Assembly (NCBI RefSeq): GCF_000787715.1
Contig: NZ_BBPI01000018.1
Coordinates: forward strand, 53,940 to 117,939
DNA length: 64,000 nt
From: Sphingomonas parapaucimobilis NBRC 15100
GTDB lineage: Bacteria; Pseudomonadota; Alphaproteobacteria; Sphingomonadales; Sphingomonadaceae
Direction: 5' to 3'
The position numbers were made by a program, and so were the translations under genes. The notes below the pieces were generated by a model. The model was not told the DNA's origin. It saw only the letters and a program-made list of their open reading frames with translations, and ran no database searches. Shown here piece after piece: positions 26,185 to 34,580 of the stretch; the stretch's first letter is position 1; the number at the start of each line of letters is the position of its first letter.

Positions 26185-27033
26185 ATGACCGTCAGGATCG
26201 GAACGGTGTGGGACAGCACGCAGCAGGTGCTGACGGGCAGGGCCGGGATGATGGCCCCCTTTGCCCTGATCGGCTTCGTCCTACCGGGCGTGTTGCAGAT
26301 CGTGCTGCTGCCGTCCGGAGCCACCCAGCCGTCCATGGGGGTGACGGGGCTGGGGTTGATCGTCCTGTCCGCGCTGCTGGGCATCTGGGCACAGCTGGCC
26401 ATCATGGCGCTGGCGACCCATCCGGCGACGACCAGTGCCGCCGCGTCGCGCGCGGGCCTTCGCCGGATGTGGCCGGTGCTGGGCGTCGCCCTGGCGATCG
26501 GTTTCGCCTTTGCGCTCGTCGTGCTGGTGATGGTCGTCGTGCTGGGGCTTTCGCATTTCAACTTCGCCGCCGCGGTCGCAGCGAACGGCGACCCGTCCAA
26601 ATTGCCGTCGATGAGCGGCGGCGCGGCGTTGTTCCTGATCCTGTACGGCCTGACGATCATGGTGGCGTCGCTGTGGCTCGCGGCGCGGTTGATGCTGATC
26701 TATGCCGTGGTGCTGAACGAGCGGCGCGGACTGGGGGCGATCCGTCGCTCCATCGCGCTGACGCAGGGGCTGACCTGGCGGCTGATCGGCGTGTTCCTGC
26801 TGTTCGGGGTGGTCATGCTGGTCGCGACGCTGGCGGTGCAGGGCGTCACCGGCGCGGCGCTTCGTCTGGCGCTGGGCGCGGATCAGGCGTTGACCGCCGT
26901 CCGGCTGGCGGCACTGCTCGGATCGGTGGTCAGCGCGGGGTTCATGACGCTGGCCTATGTCTTCGTCGCGCGGCTGTACGTCGCGACGGCGGGCGAGCAG
27001 GCGCATCGTGGAGAGGTCGGTTCGTCCCTGTGA
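26185..27033 (+). CDS. multi-pass membrane protein of unknown function (282 aa)
   Basis: An integral inner-membrane protein with about six hydrophobic helices (for instance residues ~33-55, ~60-80, ~100-125, ~150-175, ~205-230, ~250-275) and an RRSIALTQGLTWRLIGVFLL segment typical of proteins related to the glycerophosphodiester phosphodiesterase membrane domain (DUF975-like). No catalytic motif is visible. It ends 16 bp before a second protein of similar size and layout, and the two share the R-S-h-x-L-T-x-G pattern, so they are probably diverged paralogues working together. Confidence 0.82.
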   Translation: MTVRIGTVWDSTQQVLTGRAGMMAPFALIGFVLPGVLQIVLLPSGATQPSMGVTGLGLIVLSALLGIWAQLAIMALATHPATTSAAASRAGLRRMWPVLGVALAIGFAFALVVLVMVVVLGLSHFNFAAAVAANGDPSKLPSMSGGAALFLILYGLTIMVASLWLAARLMLIYAVVLNERRGLGAIRRSIALTQGLTWRLIGVFLLFGVVMLVATLAVQGVTGAALRLALGADQALTAVRLAALLGSVVSAGFMTLAYVFVARLYVATAGEQAHRGEVGSSL

Positions 27034-27049
27034 TGAAACGGGCCTTGTG

Positions 27050-27796
27050 ATGAAACTGGATGTCGTCGCCACCCTGCGGGATGCGTGGGCCGTGTTCCGC
27101 CGCGATCGCGTGCTGCTGATCCGCCTGTCCGCGCCCTTCCTGTTCTGGCCCGCCTTTACGCTGGGGCTGCTGGTGCCTGCGCCGCCGCTGCCCGAGACCG
27201 AGGGTGGCGAGGCGACCGCGCGCGCCATGGCCTGGATCGATTCGGTCGGGGCCTGGGCGGGCCATTATGGCGGCTGGTATTTCGCCAGCTATGCGGTCGG
27301 CCTGATCGGGACGGCGGCGATCCTGGCACTGACCCTCGGCGGGCCGGTAACGGTCGGTGAAGCGCTGGGCCGCGCATTGCGGATGGCGCCGCGCTTCCTG
27401 CTGGCGATGATCCTGGTCGCGCTGCCGGTGGGGGCGGGGATGCTGCTCTACATCCTGCCGGGGCTGTATGTGGCCGGGCGGTTGCTGCTGGTCGGCCCGG
27501 TGCTGTTCGCCGAGCGGCGTATGCCCGCCATGGCGGCGCTGGCCCGTTCGGTGTCGCTGACGCGGGGCACGGGCCTGTCGATGGCGGCGCTGGCGTCCTG
27601 CACCTATCTGGGCGGCATGATCGCGGCGCAGCCCTTCCTGGCGTTGATCGAGGCTGTGCAGGGCGATGGTGCGGGCAATCCGGTCGCGGTCGCGCTGCTC
27701 CAGGCCGGATCGGCGGCGGTGGCGATGGCGGCGGGGCTCGCCCAGGCGCTGGTGTCGGTCGCGGCCTATCGCCGCCTGGTCAATCGCGCGGGCTGA
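27050..27796 (+). CDS. multi-pass membrane protein, paralogue-like partner (248 aa)
   Basis: Integral membrane protein with about six hydrophobic segments; FAERRMPAMAALARSVSLTRG corresponds to the NERRGLGAIRRSIALTQG region of the gene before it. The start MKLDVVATLRDAWAVFRRDR at 27050 follows the preceding stop by 16 bp with GGCCTTGTG between; a GTG one codon earlier is possible. Its 3' end overlaps the convergent GNAT gene by 17 bp. Function unknown. Confidence 0.8.
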   Translation: MKLDVVATLRDAWAVFRRDRVLLIRLSAPFLFWPAFTLGLLVPAPPLPETEGGEATARAMAWIDSVGAWAGHYGGWYFASYAVGLIGTAAILALTLGGPVTVGEALGRALRMAPRFLLAMILVALPVGAGMLLYILPGLYVAGRLLLVGPVLFAERRMPAMAALARSVSLTRGTGLSMAALASCTYLGGMIAAQPFLALIEAVQGDGAGNPVAVALLQAGSAAVAMAAGLAQALVSVAAYRRLVNRAG

Positions 27797-28373
27797 GCCG
27801 GGGGATTTGCGGCGCGGCGTCCTCGGGCAGGACGCCCAGCGCACGTGGATCGCGAAACGTCTCGATCGCGCGCGACACGGGCACGAAGCCCTGCCTGCGA
27901 TAGAAATTCAGCGCGGACGGGTGGTCGAGCGTGCAGGTATGCACCCACACCCGTTCGACCTTCGCGGTCCAGGCGCGCATCAGCGCCTGCGCCATCAGCC
28001 AGCGGCCATGGCCTTGCCCCGCCAGCTCGGGGATCAGCCCGAAATAGCCGATCTCGCATTCCCCATCCGTGCGATGATCGAGTTCGAGCAGCCCGACCTC
28101 GATCCCCGCCCGGTCGACGACGGCGAAGACCGCGACGGCGGGATCGTGGATGATCGCGGTCAGCGTCGCATCGTCCATCACCAGCCGCGAGAACCAGAGC
28201 CAGGGCGCGCCCACACGCTGGAACAGCATGCGATACTTCGCCGGATCGGGCTTGCCCCAGGCGACCAGTTGCAGCGGCGCGGCGGGCAGGGGGCGGGGGC
28301 GTGGCCGCTCGCGCATCTCCAGCGTGGTGACGATGGTGGCGATCTCGGCGGGGTCGACGGGGATCAGCGCCAT
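27780..28373 (-). CDS. GNAT family N-acetyltransferase
   Basis: A 197 aa acetyl-CoA-dependent transferase. The N-terminal part is MALIPVDPAEIATIV...TTLEMRERP, then FSRLVMDDATLTAII, and the acetyl-CoA motif region EIGYFGLIPELAGQGHGRWLMAQAL with Q/RxxGxG/A at ~118-123, followed by HTCTLDHPSALNFYRRQGF. Substrate unknown; the ELEMRERPRP opening resembles GNATs of unknown target in alphaproteobacteria. It begins 4 bp after hemF and is the last gene of the apt-trmL-hemF cluster. Confidence 0.88.
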   Translation of the reverse strand: MALIPVDPAEIATIVTTLEMRERPRPRPLPAAPLQLVAWGKPDPAKYRMLFQRVGAPWLWFSRLVMDDATLTAIIHDPAVAVFAVVDRAGIEVGLLELDHRTDGECEIGYFGLIPELAGQGHGRWLMAQALMRAWTAKVERVWVHTCTLDHPSALNFYRRQGFVPVSRAIETFRDPRALGVLPEDAAPQIPRLSPRD

Positions 28374-28377
28374 GGGC

Positions 28378-29238
28378 TTATTCCCACGTCGCCAGCGGCG
28401 GCAGGCTCATCAGGATCGCATCGATATTGCCGCCGGTCTTCAGCCCGAACAACGTGCCCCGGTCATAGACCAGGTTGAACTCGGCATAGCGCCCGCGCCA
28501 CGCCAGCATCTGCGCCCGGTCCGCCTCGGTGAAGGACAGGCCCATGCGCCGCCGGACGATGCGCGGGAAGACGTCCAGGAACGCCTCGCCGACATCGCGG
28601 GTGAAGGCGAAATGGCCGTCGAAATCGCCCTCCAGATGATCGTAGAAGATGCCGCCCACGCCGCGATGCACCTGGCGATGGGGGATGTAGAAATACTCGT
28701 CCGCCCAGGCCTTGAACCGGGGATAATGGTCGGGATCATGCGCGTCGCACGCGGCCTTCAGCCGGGCGTGGAAATCGGCGGTGTCCTCCGCGATGGGCAG
28801 CGGCGGGTTCAGGTCCGCGCCGCCGCCGAACCAGCGCTTGGTGGTGGTCAGGAAGCGGGTGTTCATATGGACCGCGGGGACATGCGGGTTGGCCATATGC
28901 GCGACCAGGCTGATGCCGGTGGCCACGAAGCGCGGATCGTCGCCCGCGCCGTGGATGGTCTTGGCGAACGGCCCCTCGAAGGTGCCGCCGACGGTCGAGA
29001 CGTTGACACCGACCTTCTCGAAGACGCGGCCCTTCATCACCCCGCGCACGCCGCCGCCGCCGGGCTCGCCGCTGGGGTCGGCGCGGTCCCAGGCGGTGTA
29101 GTCGAAGGCGGCGTCCGACCCCGCTTCACGCTCGATTGCCTCGAACTCGGCGCAGATCCGGTCGCGCAGGGATTCGAACCAGAGGCGGGCGGCGTCCTGC
29201 TCGGCGTCGAGCGCGATGTCGGGGGTGCGGCTGTTCAT
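28378..29238 (-). CDS. hemF: oxygen-dependent coproporphyrinogen III oxidase
   Basis: Oxidatively decarboxylates coproporphyrinogen III to protoporphyrinogen IX in aerobic haem synthesis. The 286 aa protein shows FEKVGVNVSTVGG, SLVAHMANPHVPAVHMNTR, WFGGGADLNP, the FYIPHRQVHRGVGGIFYDHL signature, and YAEFNLVYDRGTLFGLKTGG. Haem is needed by the cytochromes encoded in this window. Order of transcription is apt-trmL-hemF-GNAT, with 34 bp from trmL. Confidence 0.97.
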   Translation of the reverse strand: MNSRTPDIALDAEQDAARLWFESLRDRICAEFEAIEREAGSDAAFDYTAWDRADPSGEPGGGGVRGVMKGRVFEKVGVNVSTVGGTFEGPFAKTIHGAGDDPRFVATGISLVAHMANPHVPAVHMNTRFLTTTKRWFGGGADLNPPLPIAEDTADFHARLKAACDAHDPDHYPRFKAWADEYFYIPHRQVHRGVGGIFYDHLEGDFDGHFAFTRDVGEAFLDVFPRIVRRRMGLSFTEADRAQMLAWRGRYAEFNLVYDRGTLFGLKTGGNIDAILMSLPPLATWE

Positions 29239-29272
29239 CGCCCGGCGTTCTGGGCGGGGGCGGGGGGCAGGG

Positions 29273-29728
29273 TCAACCCGGCATTTGATCCCAACCCGTC
29301 TGGCGGCGTGCCTCGGCCAGCAGAATCCCGCCGGTGATCGCGACGTTGAGCGAGCGGACCCCGGCCCGCATCGGCACGCGGACGCGGATATCGGCGGCGT
29401 TATGAACCGCTTCCGGCACGCCCGCGCCCTCGGAGCCGAGCAGGATCACATCGTCGGGGCGGAACACCATCTCGGGCAGCGGGATCGCGCCCAGCGTCGT
29501 GGCCAGCACGATCCGCCCGCGCGTCGTGGCGTGAAAGGCGTCCCAATCGGCATGGCGCACCACCTCGGCCAGGGCGGCATAATCCATCGCCGATCGGGCA
29601 AGCGCGCGGTCGGAATAAGGAAAGCCCATCGGCTCGATCAGGTCGACCGCGACGCCGAAACAGGTCGCGGTGCGGATCAGCGTGCCAACATTGCCCGCGA
29701 TATCGGGCTCATGCAGCGCGAGCCGCAT
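29273..29728 (-). CDS. trmL: tRNA (cytidine(34)-2'-O)-methyltransferase
   Basis: SPOUT-class SAM-dependent methyltransferase modifying the wobble base of tRNA-Leu. The 151 aa protein has the small single-domain architecture of TrmL: IAGNVGTLIRTATCFG at the N-terminus, LLGSEGAGVP (motif 2) near residue 97 and VRVPMRAGVRSLNVAIT (motif 3, trefoil knot) near the C-terminus. Its ATG overlaps the apt stop by one base (TGATG). Confidence 0.95.
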   Translation of the reverse strand: MRLALHEPDIAGNVGTLIRTATCFGVAVDLIEPMGFPYSDRALARSAMDYAALAEVVRHADWDAFHATTRGRIVLATTLGAIPLPEMVFRPDDVILLGSEGAGVPEAVHNAADIRVRVPMRAGVRSLNVAITGGILLAEARRQTGWDQMPG

Positions 29729-30264
29729 CAGTGGCCGGGGAAGGACAGCAGCGCATCGACCGCGATGTCTTCCTTGCGCAGGGCATCGGCGCCGCCCAGA
29801 TCGGGCAGGTCGACCAGGAACTGCGCCTGCTCGACCACGCCCCCCGCCTTGCGGATCAGCCGGACAGCGGCGCGCGCGGTGCCGCCGGTGGCGATCAGAT
29901 CGTCGACCAGCAGCACGCGGGCACCGGGGACCAGCGCATCCTCGTGGATGGCGATGCGGTCCTGGCCATATTCCAGCGCATAATCCTCGGCGATGGTCGC
30001 GCCGGGCAGCTTGCCGTCCTTGCGGATCAGCAGCACGCCCGCCTTCAGCGGCAAGGCGAGCGCAGCGGCGAAGAGGAAGCCCCGCGCCTCGATCCCGGCG
30101 ACCAGATCGACGGTCCCGCGTGTCGCGGCGGCCATCCGTTCGATCGTCTGCGCGAAGCCTTTGGGATCGAGGAGCAGGGTGGTGATGTCGCGGAACTGGA
30201 TGCCGGGCTTGGGGAAGTCCGGGATCGTGCGGATCAGGGCTTTCAGGTCGTCATTGGCGCTCAT
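29728..30264 (-). CDS. apt: adenine phosphoribosyltransferase
   Basis: Salvages adenine to AMP with PRPP. From MSANDDLKALIRTIPDFPKPG the 178 aa protein contains the adenine-binding region RDITTLL, GIEARGFLFAAALA, and the PRPP-binding motif VLLVDDLIATGGTA. The start at 30264 is set by homology; further upstream lies a family C repeat. First gene of the apt-trmL-hemF-GNAT cluster. Confidence 0.96.
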   Translation of the reverse strand: MSANDDLKALIRTIPDFPKPGIQFRDITTLLLDPKGFAQTIERMAAATRGTVDLVAGIEARGFLFAAALALPLKAGVLLIRKDGKLPGATIAEDYALEYGQDRIAIHEDALVPGARVLLVDDLIATGGTARAAVRLIRKAGGVVEQAQFLVDLPDLGGADALRKEDIAVDALLSFPGH

Positions 30265-30326
30265 GAGGGGCGTAATGGGCCTGTGGGGCGCGGGGGTAAA
30301 GGGGGAGGCCCGAACTCCATCACTTC

Positions 30327-30420
30327 CGTTCAGCCTGAGCGAAGTCGAAGGCCAAGGGAATCCCTCTGCCAAGGGCGGAGAGGCCGGAGCGTGGGCTTCG
30401 ACTTCGCTCAGCCCGAACGG
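30327..30420. repeat. paired palindromic repeat, family C copy 5
   Basis: CCGTTCAGCCTGAGCGAAGT and the inverted arm GCTTCGACTTCGCTCAGCCC, separated by ~45 bp, upstream of apt. Confidence 0.88.
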
Positions 30421-30462
30421 ATCGAGGAAACTGGGGCGAGTGAGGTCGGAGCTGACCCCAAT

Positions 30463-30495
30463 AAAAAGGGCGGCTCCCTTGTCGGAAACCGCCCC
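30463..30495 (-). terminator. intrinsic terminator of petABC
   Basis: On the minus strand GGGGCGG...CCGCCC with an inner loop, followed by TTTTTAT. It lies ~30 bp after the cytochrome c1 stop. Confidence 0.85.
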
Positions 30496-30523
30496 AGTTC
30501 TCTCACATCGGGCTTTCCCGATC

Positions 30524-31372
30524 TCAGTGTTTCACGTCGCGCCAGACATTCTGATACGCGCCCCAGGCCAGGAAGCAGAAGATCAGGATGAAGACGAACG
30601 CCCCGATCCCGGCCGCGTGACGCGATTCCAGCTTGGGCTCGGCGGTCCAGGTCAGGAAGGCGGCGACGTCCTTGGCCATCTGGTCGCGGCTGGCCAGCGT
30701 GCCGTCGGCATATTGCACTTGGCCATCCGAGGTCAGCGGCGGCGGCATCGCGATGTTCAGGTTCGCGAAGTATGGGTTATAGTGCAGCCCGGTCGGCGTC
30801 TTGGCGTCGGGGAACTTGCGCAACAGCTCGGCGGGCTGCGGGCGATAGGCGTCGGGGCCGACCAGCGAGTAGATATAGTTGCCGCCGTCATGCCGCGCCT
30901 TGGCCATCAGCGACAGGTCGGGCGGCAGGGCGTTGTTGTTTGCCGCGCGCGCCGCCACCTCGTTGGCGAAGGGCGAGGGGAAGCGGTCGGCGGGGACGTT
31001 CTTGCGTGTCGTCGCCTCGCCCGTCTCCGGGTTGATGCTGGGCTGTTCGATCACCCACTGGTTGGCGATCGCCTTCATCTCGGGGTCGGTATAGCCCAGG
31101 TCCTTCAGGTCGCGGAACGCGACCAGCCGCAGCGAGTGGCAGGCCGCGCAGACCTCCTTGTAGATCTGGAAACCACGCTGGAGCTGGCGGCGGTCGAAGC
31201 GGCCGAAAATGCCGTCTGACGCCAGATGCGCGGGCTTGGGGTGAAGGTGGAACTCCTCCTCGGCGGTGGGGACGGGCGGCTCTGAGACGAGCCCCGAGAC
31301 GCTGCCCCACAGCGCGATGGCGAGGACGAAGGTGAAGGCCGCCCCGACCAGGAATGCGATGCCACGAACCAT
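30524..31372 (-). CDS. petC: cytochrome c1 of the bc1 complex
   Basis: Haem-c subunit of ubiquinol:cytochrome c oxidoreductase, passing electrons from the Rieske protein to soluble or membrane cytochrome c. N-terminal signal/anchor (GIAFLVGAAFTFVLAIALWG), haem motif CAACH at residues 75-79, the axial Met in the MPPPL loop (NIAMPPPL), and a C-terminal anchor (AGIGAFVFILIFCFLAWGAY) near 255-275. 282 aa. Third gene of petABC, 26 bp after cytochrome b. Confidence 0.97.
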   Translation of the reverse strand: MVRGIAFLVGAAFTFVLAIALWGSVSGLVSEPPVPTAEEEFHLHPKPAHLASDGIFGRFDRRQLQRGFQIYKEVCAACHSLRLVAFRDLKDLGYTDPEMKAIANQWVIEQPSINPETGEATTRKNVPADRFPSPFANEVAARAANNNALPPDLSLMAKARHDGGNYIYSLVGPDAYRPQPAELLRKFPDAKTPTGLHYNPYFANLNIAMPPPLTSDGQVQYADGTLASRDQMAKDVAAFLTWTAEPKLESRHAAGIGAFVFILIFCFLAWGAYQNVWRDVKH

Positions 31373-31398
31373 GTTCAGCTATCCTCTTTCGGTTCGGG

Positions 31399-32682
31399 TC
31401 AGGCCAGGGCCGACTTGGTGGGTGCGGTCCCGCCATGCTTGGACAGCACGGCTTCGGTGATCGAGTTGGGCAGGGGCGTGGGGCGCTCCGTCCGGGCGAT
31501 CCAGGGCAGGATCACCAGGAAATGGAGGAAATAATAGGCCGCCGTCAGCTGGCTGAGGATGATGAAGAAAGGCGTTGCGGGCGAGCCGCCGCACCAGCCG
31601 AGCAGCAGGACGTCGACGACCAGCACCCAGAAGGCGACCCGCGCCTTGGGCCGGAAATTGTTCGACCGCACCGGCGAGCTGTCCAGCCAGGGGAGGAAGA
31701 ACAGCAGCAGGATCGACCCGAACATCGCCAGCACGCCCCACAGCTTGGCGGGCAGGATGAAGTCGGCGGTGAAGGCGCGCAGGATCGCGTAGAAGGGCCA
31801 GAAATACCATTCGGGCACGATATGCGCCGGGGTCGAGAGCGGGTTGGCCGGGATATAATTGTCCGGGTGCCCCAGATAATTGGGGAAGAAGAACAGCAGG
31901 CTGGCGAAGACCAGCAGGAACACGCCCAGACCCACCGCATCCTTGGCGGTGTAATAGGGGTGGAAGGGCACGGTATCCTGCTCGCCCTTCACGTCCACGC
32001 CGGTCGGGTTGTTGGAACCCGGAATGTGCAGCGCCCAGATGTGCAGGATGATGACGCCCGCGATCACGAAGGGCAGCAGATAGTGGAGCGAGAAGAAGCG
32101 GTTCAGCGCGGCATTGTCCGGCGCGAAGCCGCCCAGCAGCCAGATGCGGATGGTATCGCCGACCAGTGGGATCGCCGAGAAGAAGCCGGTGATGACTTGC
32201 GCCCCCCAGAAGCTCATCTGCCCCCAGGGGAGCACATAGCCCATGAAGGCCGTCGCCATCATCAGGAGGAAGATGACCACGCCGAGCAGCCACACCATCT
32301 CGCGCGGGGCCTTGTACGATCCGTAATAAAGGCCGCGGAAGATATGGGTATAGACGACGATGAAGAACATCGACGCGCCGTTGGCGTGGGCATAGCGCAG
32401 GAACCAGCCCGCGTTCACGTCGCGCATGATGCTTTCGACCGAGTCGAAGGCGACGCCCGCATTGGCGGCATAATGCATCGCCAGCACGACGCCGGTGATG
32501 ATCTGGATGGCGAGGGCGGCCCCCGCCAGCACGCCGAAATTCCAGAAGTAATTCAGGTTGCGCGGCACCGGATAACCCGCACCCACCGCATTGTAGACGA
32601 GGCGCGGCAGCGGCAGCTTCTCGTCCAGCCAGCGCATGACCGGCTGTTTCGGCTGATAATGTTTGGCCCAGGGAAAGCTCAT
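31399..32682 (-). CDS. petB: cytochrome b of the bc1 complex
   Basis: Eight-helix, di-haem membrane subunit that forms the Qo and Qi quinone sites. The 427 aa protein shows [13 protein letters not shown] and [21 protein letters not shown] with haem-ligand His residues, the [19 protein letters not shown] helix and the [14 protein letters not shown]o signature (PEWY). Not split into b6/subunit IV. It follows the Rieske gene by 14 bp. Confidence 0.98.
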   Translation of the reverse strand: MSFPWAKHYQPKQPVMRWLDEKLPLPRLVYNAVGAGYPVPRNLNYFWNFGVLAGAALAIQIITGVVLAMHYAANAGVAFDSVESIMRDVNAGWFLRYAHANGASMFFIVVYTHIFRGLYYGSYKAPREMVWLLGVVIFLLMMATAFMGYVLPWGQMSFWGAQVITGFFSAIPLVGDTIRIWLLGGFAPDNAALNRFFSLHYLLPFVIAGVIILHIWALHIPGSNNPTGVDVKGEQDTVPFHPYYTAKDAVGLGVFLLVFASLLFFFPNYLGHPDNYIPANPLSTPAHIVPEWYFWPFYAILRAFTADFILPAKLWGVLAMFGSILLLFFLPWLDSSPVRSNNFRPKARVAFWVLVVDVLLLGWCGGSPATPFFIILSQLTAAYYFLHFLVILPWIARTERPTPLPNSITEAVLSKHGGTAPTKSALA

Positions 32683-32696
32683 CTCTCGGGTCTCCC

Positions 32697-33290
32697 TTAA
32701 GCGGCCGCGCCGACCGTGACGGTCGTGTCGCTGTCGAATTTGTAATCGGGCACGAACAGGTTCTTCGGCGCCGGACCCTTTCGGATGCGGGCGGCGGTGT
32801 CATAGGCCGAGCCGTGGCAGGGGCAGAAATAGCCGCCATACGGCCCCTTGTTCTCGCCCTCGCCCGCGCCCAGCGGCACGCAGCCCAGATGGGTGCAGAC
32901 GCCCAGCGTGATCAGCCAGTTCGTCTTGCCCGGCTTGGTCCGCTCCGCCAGCGTCTGCGGATCGCGCAGTTCGGACAGCGGCACGGCGTTGGCTTCGGCG
33001 ATTTCCTTGGGCGTCAGGTTGCGCACGAACAGCGGCTGCTTGCGGAAACTGGCCTTGATCGCCTGGCCCGGCTGGATCTTCGACAGGTCGATCTCGGTGG
33101 TGGACTGGGCGAGAACGTCGGCCGAGGGGTTCATCTGGTTGATGAGCGGCAGCACGATCGCCAGTGCGCCGACACCCGCGAAAGACACGGCGGCGACATT
33201 GATGAAGTCGCGGCGACGGGGATCATGGACCTCTTCGTGGAATGGCTCCGGCGCCTCGCCGGGGGGTACGGTGTTCTCCGTCATCGCCAT
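32697..33290 (-). CDS. petA: Rieske iron-sulfur subunit of the bc1 complex
   Basis: 2Fe-2S protein that oxidises ubiquinol at the Qo site. From [11 protein letters not shown] the 197 aa protein has an [10 protein letters not shown] twin-arginine-type leader, an uncleaved anchor (~30-50), and cluster motifs CTHLGC (Cys132, His134, Cys137) and CPCHGS (Cys156, Cys158, His159). Start 33290 is preceded by AGGACGA; an ATG two codons later is equally possible. First gene of petABC; a tandem 17-18 bp repeat lies ~95 bp upstream. Confidence 0.97.
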   Translation of the reverse strand: MAMTENTVPPGEAPEPFHEEVHDPRRRDFINVAAVSFAGVGALAIVLPLINQMNPSADVLAQSTTEIDLSKIQPGQAIKASFRKQPLFVRNLTPKEIAEANAVPLSELRDPQTLAERTKPGKTNWLITLGVCTHLGCVPLGAGEGENKGPYGGYFCPCHGSAYDTAARIRKGPAPKNLFVPDYKFDSDTTVTVGAAA

Positions 33291-33382
33291 TCGTCCTGTC
33301 CCTCCACCTTCGCTCGCGTTCGACACGCTACGATCCGACGGTCGTGCCGGATTGCCCCCGGTCATGCGCCGCCTGTCTCAAG

Positions 33383-33417
33383 CCCGTCCTCGATGAACGG
33401 CCCGTCCTTATGAACGG
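33383..33417. repeat. tandem 18/17-bp repeat upstream of petA
   Basis: CCCGTCCTCGATGAACGG is followed directly by CCCGTCCTTATGAACGG (one base shorter, two changes). It lies in the 303-bp divergent gap between petA and the lipoprotein gene; apart from this and a possible promoter at 33496 I see nothing else there. Confidence 0.7.
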
Positions 33418-33495
33418 TACGTCAGGTTAGCCTTGCTTGACCGACTTTGCCAATCCCCTTTGGGCGTTCACCGCCCGTGCAGGCGGCAAGGCGCA

Positions 33496-33521
33496 GGAAC
33501 CTCCCTTCGCGCTGCGGGGTT
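33496..33521 (+). promoter_or_regulatory. possible EcfG-type general stress promoter
   Basis: GGAAC, 17 bp, GGTT resembles the alphaproteobacterial general-stress sigma consensus (GGAAC-N16/17-CGTT) with one mismatch in the -10. It lies ~70 bp upstream of the lipoprotein start. Confidence 0.35.
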
Positions 33522-33593
33522 GACCGTCGATAGACGCGGATGACGGACCCCTGCCGCACCCGCTCCGGCTGGACCAGGGGCATGGAGAGGATG

Positions 33594-34118
33594 ATGACCC
33601 TGAAAAACCTGGGGAGAAAGACGGGCTGGGCCGTGGCGATCGCGGCCGGGTTGCTGGCGCTGGGCGGATGCGCCGACGGCTATGGCTATAACGGCGTATC
33701 GGTCGGCGCGGGCTATGGCGGTGGTTATGCGCCAAGCTATTATGGCGGCGGCTATGGCGGTTATGGCTACGCGCCGTCCTATTATGGCTGGTATAACGAC
33801 TTCTATTATCCGGGCACCGGCGTCTACGTCTATGATCGGTATCGCCGCCCGTTCCGCTGGAATGACGGTCAGCGCGCCTATTGGGAAGGGCGTCGCGATG
33901 CGTGGCGCGGCGGCGCGATCCGGGACCAGTGGCGCGGCTGGGGCCGGGGCGGCTGGCGTGGACCGGTGCCCGGTGCGGCCCCTGCGCCCGGCGGCTGGCG
34001 TGGCAATCCCGGCCGGTGGCGCGGCGGCGAGGGCGTTCGCCCGACCCCGTCCGCGCCGCGTCCCGGCGGCTGGCGTGGCGGCCGACCGGGTGGACGCGGC
34101 GGGCGGGGTCCGCGTTAG
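33594..34118 (+). CDS. Gly/Tyr/Arg-rich lipoprotein of unknown function
   Basis: A 174 aa predicted lipoprotein: MTLKNLGRKTGWAVAIAAGLLALGGC with lipobox Cys, then a Gly/Tyr-rich tract (SYYGGGYGGYGYAPSYYG), a more ordered centre (FYYPGTGVYVYDRYRRPFRWNDGQ, split) and a basic C-terminal half with recurring GGWRG/GGWRGG units and many Arg. The architecture resembles proteins annotated as 'peptidase' or hypothetical in sphingomonads but shows no catalytic motif. A GGAGAGG site sits before two adjacent ATGs (33591, 33594); the second has better spacing. It overlaps the convergent MaoC stop by 4 bp. Confidence 0.8.
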   Translation: MTLKNLGRKTGWAVAIAAGLLALGGCADGYGYNGVSVGAGYGGGYAPSYYGGGYGGYGYAPSYYGWYNDFYYPGTGVYVYDRYRRPFRWNDGQRAYWEGRRDAWRGGAIRDQWRGWGRGGWRGPVPGAAPAPGGWRGNPGRWRGGEGVRPTPSAPRPGGWRGGRPGGRGGRGPR

Positions 34119-34573
34119 CCGGCCTTTGGGCGGGTACGGATCATGACGGTGGGACGCATCGTCATGACCGGCACATTGTCCTGATTAAGCACGGTCCAGC
34201 GGCTGATGACGAAGCCCATTTCGGGGCGGCTGGCCGAGGTCCGCGTCTCCAGCACCTCCGTTTCGCAATGGAGCGTGTCGCCGGGAAAGACGGGCCTGGT
34301 CCAGCGCAGTTCGTCGACCCCGGGCGAGCCGATGCTCTGGAAGCCGGTATCGCGGAAATGCGCGACGATCATCGCCATCGCCATCGATGCGGTGTGCCAG
34401 CCGCTGGCCGACAGCCGCCCGAAATGGGTGGCGGCGGCGGCTTCGTCGGACAGGTGGAAGAGCTGGGGATCGTAACGCCGGGCAAAGGCGATGACCTCGT
34501 CCCGCTCCACCTTGTACGCGCCGAAGCGCGACACGTCGCCGACCGCGACATCCTCCAGCCAGATCATCCTCAT
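34115..34573 (-). CDS. MaoC family dehydratase
   Basis: Hot-dog-fold (R)-specific enoyl-CoA hydratase-like protein, 152 aa. The MaoC hydratase motif is visible as FARRYDPQLFHLSDEAA with catalytic Asp and His, then FGRLSASGWHTASMAM. The C-terminal half carries the ELRWTRPVFPGDTL strand typical of the family. Substrate is probably a short acyl-CoA, but is not determined. It follows the phosphodiesterase gene by 7 bp on the same strand, so the two may be co-transcribed. Confidence 0.92.
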   Translation of the reverse strand: MRMIWLEDVAVGDVSRFGAYKVERDEVIAFARRYDPQLFHLSDEAAAATHFGRLSASGWHTASMAMAMIVAHFRDTGFQSIGSPGVDELRWTRPVFPGDTLHCETEVLETRTSASRPEMGFVISRWTVLNQDNVPVMTMRPTVMIRTRPKAG

Positions 34574-34580
34574 TGCCTCC

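Noticed and set aside
34115..34118. A frameshift joining the lipoprotein and MaoC gene ends
   Set aside because: The genes are convergent and simply overlap by 4 bp at their stops.
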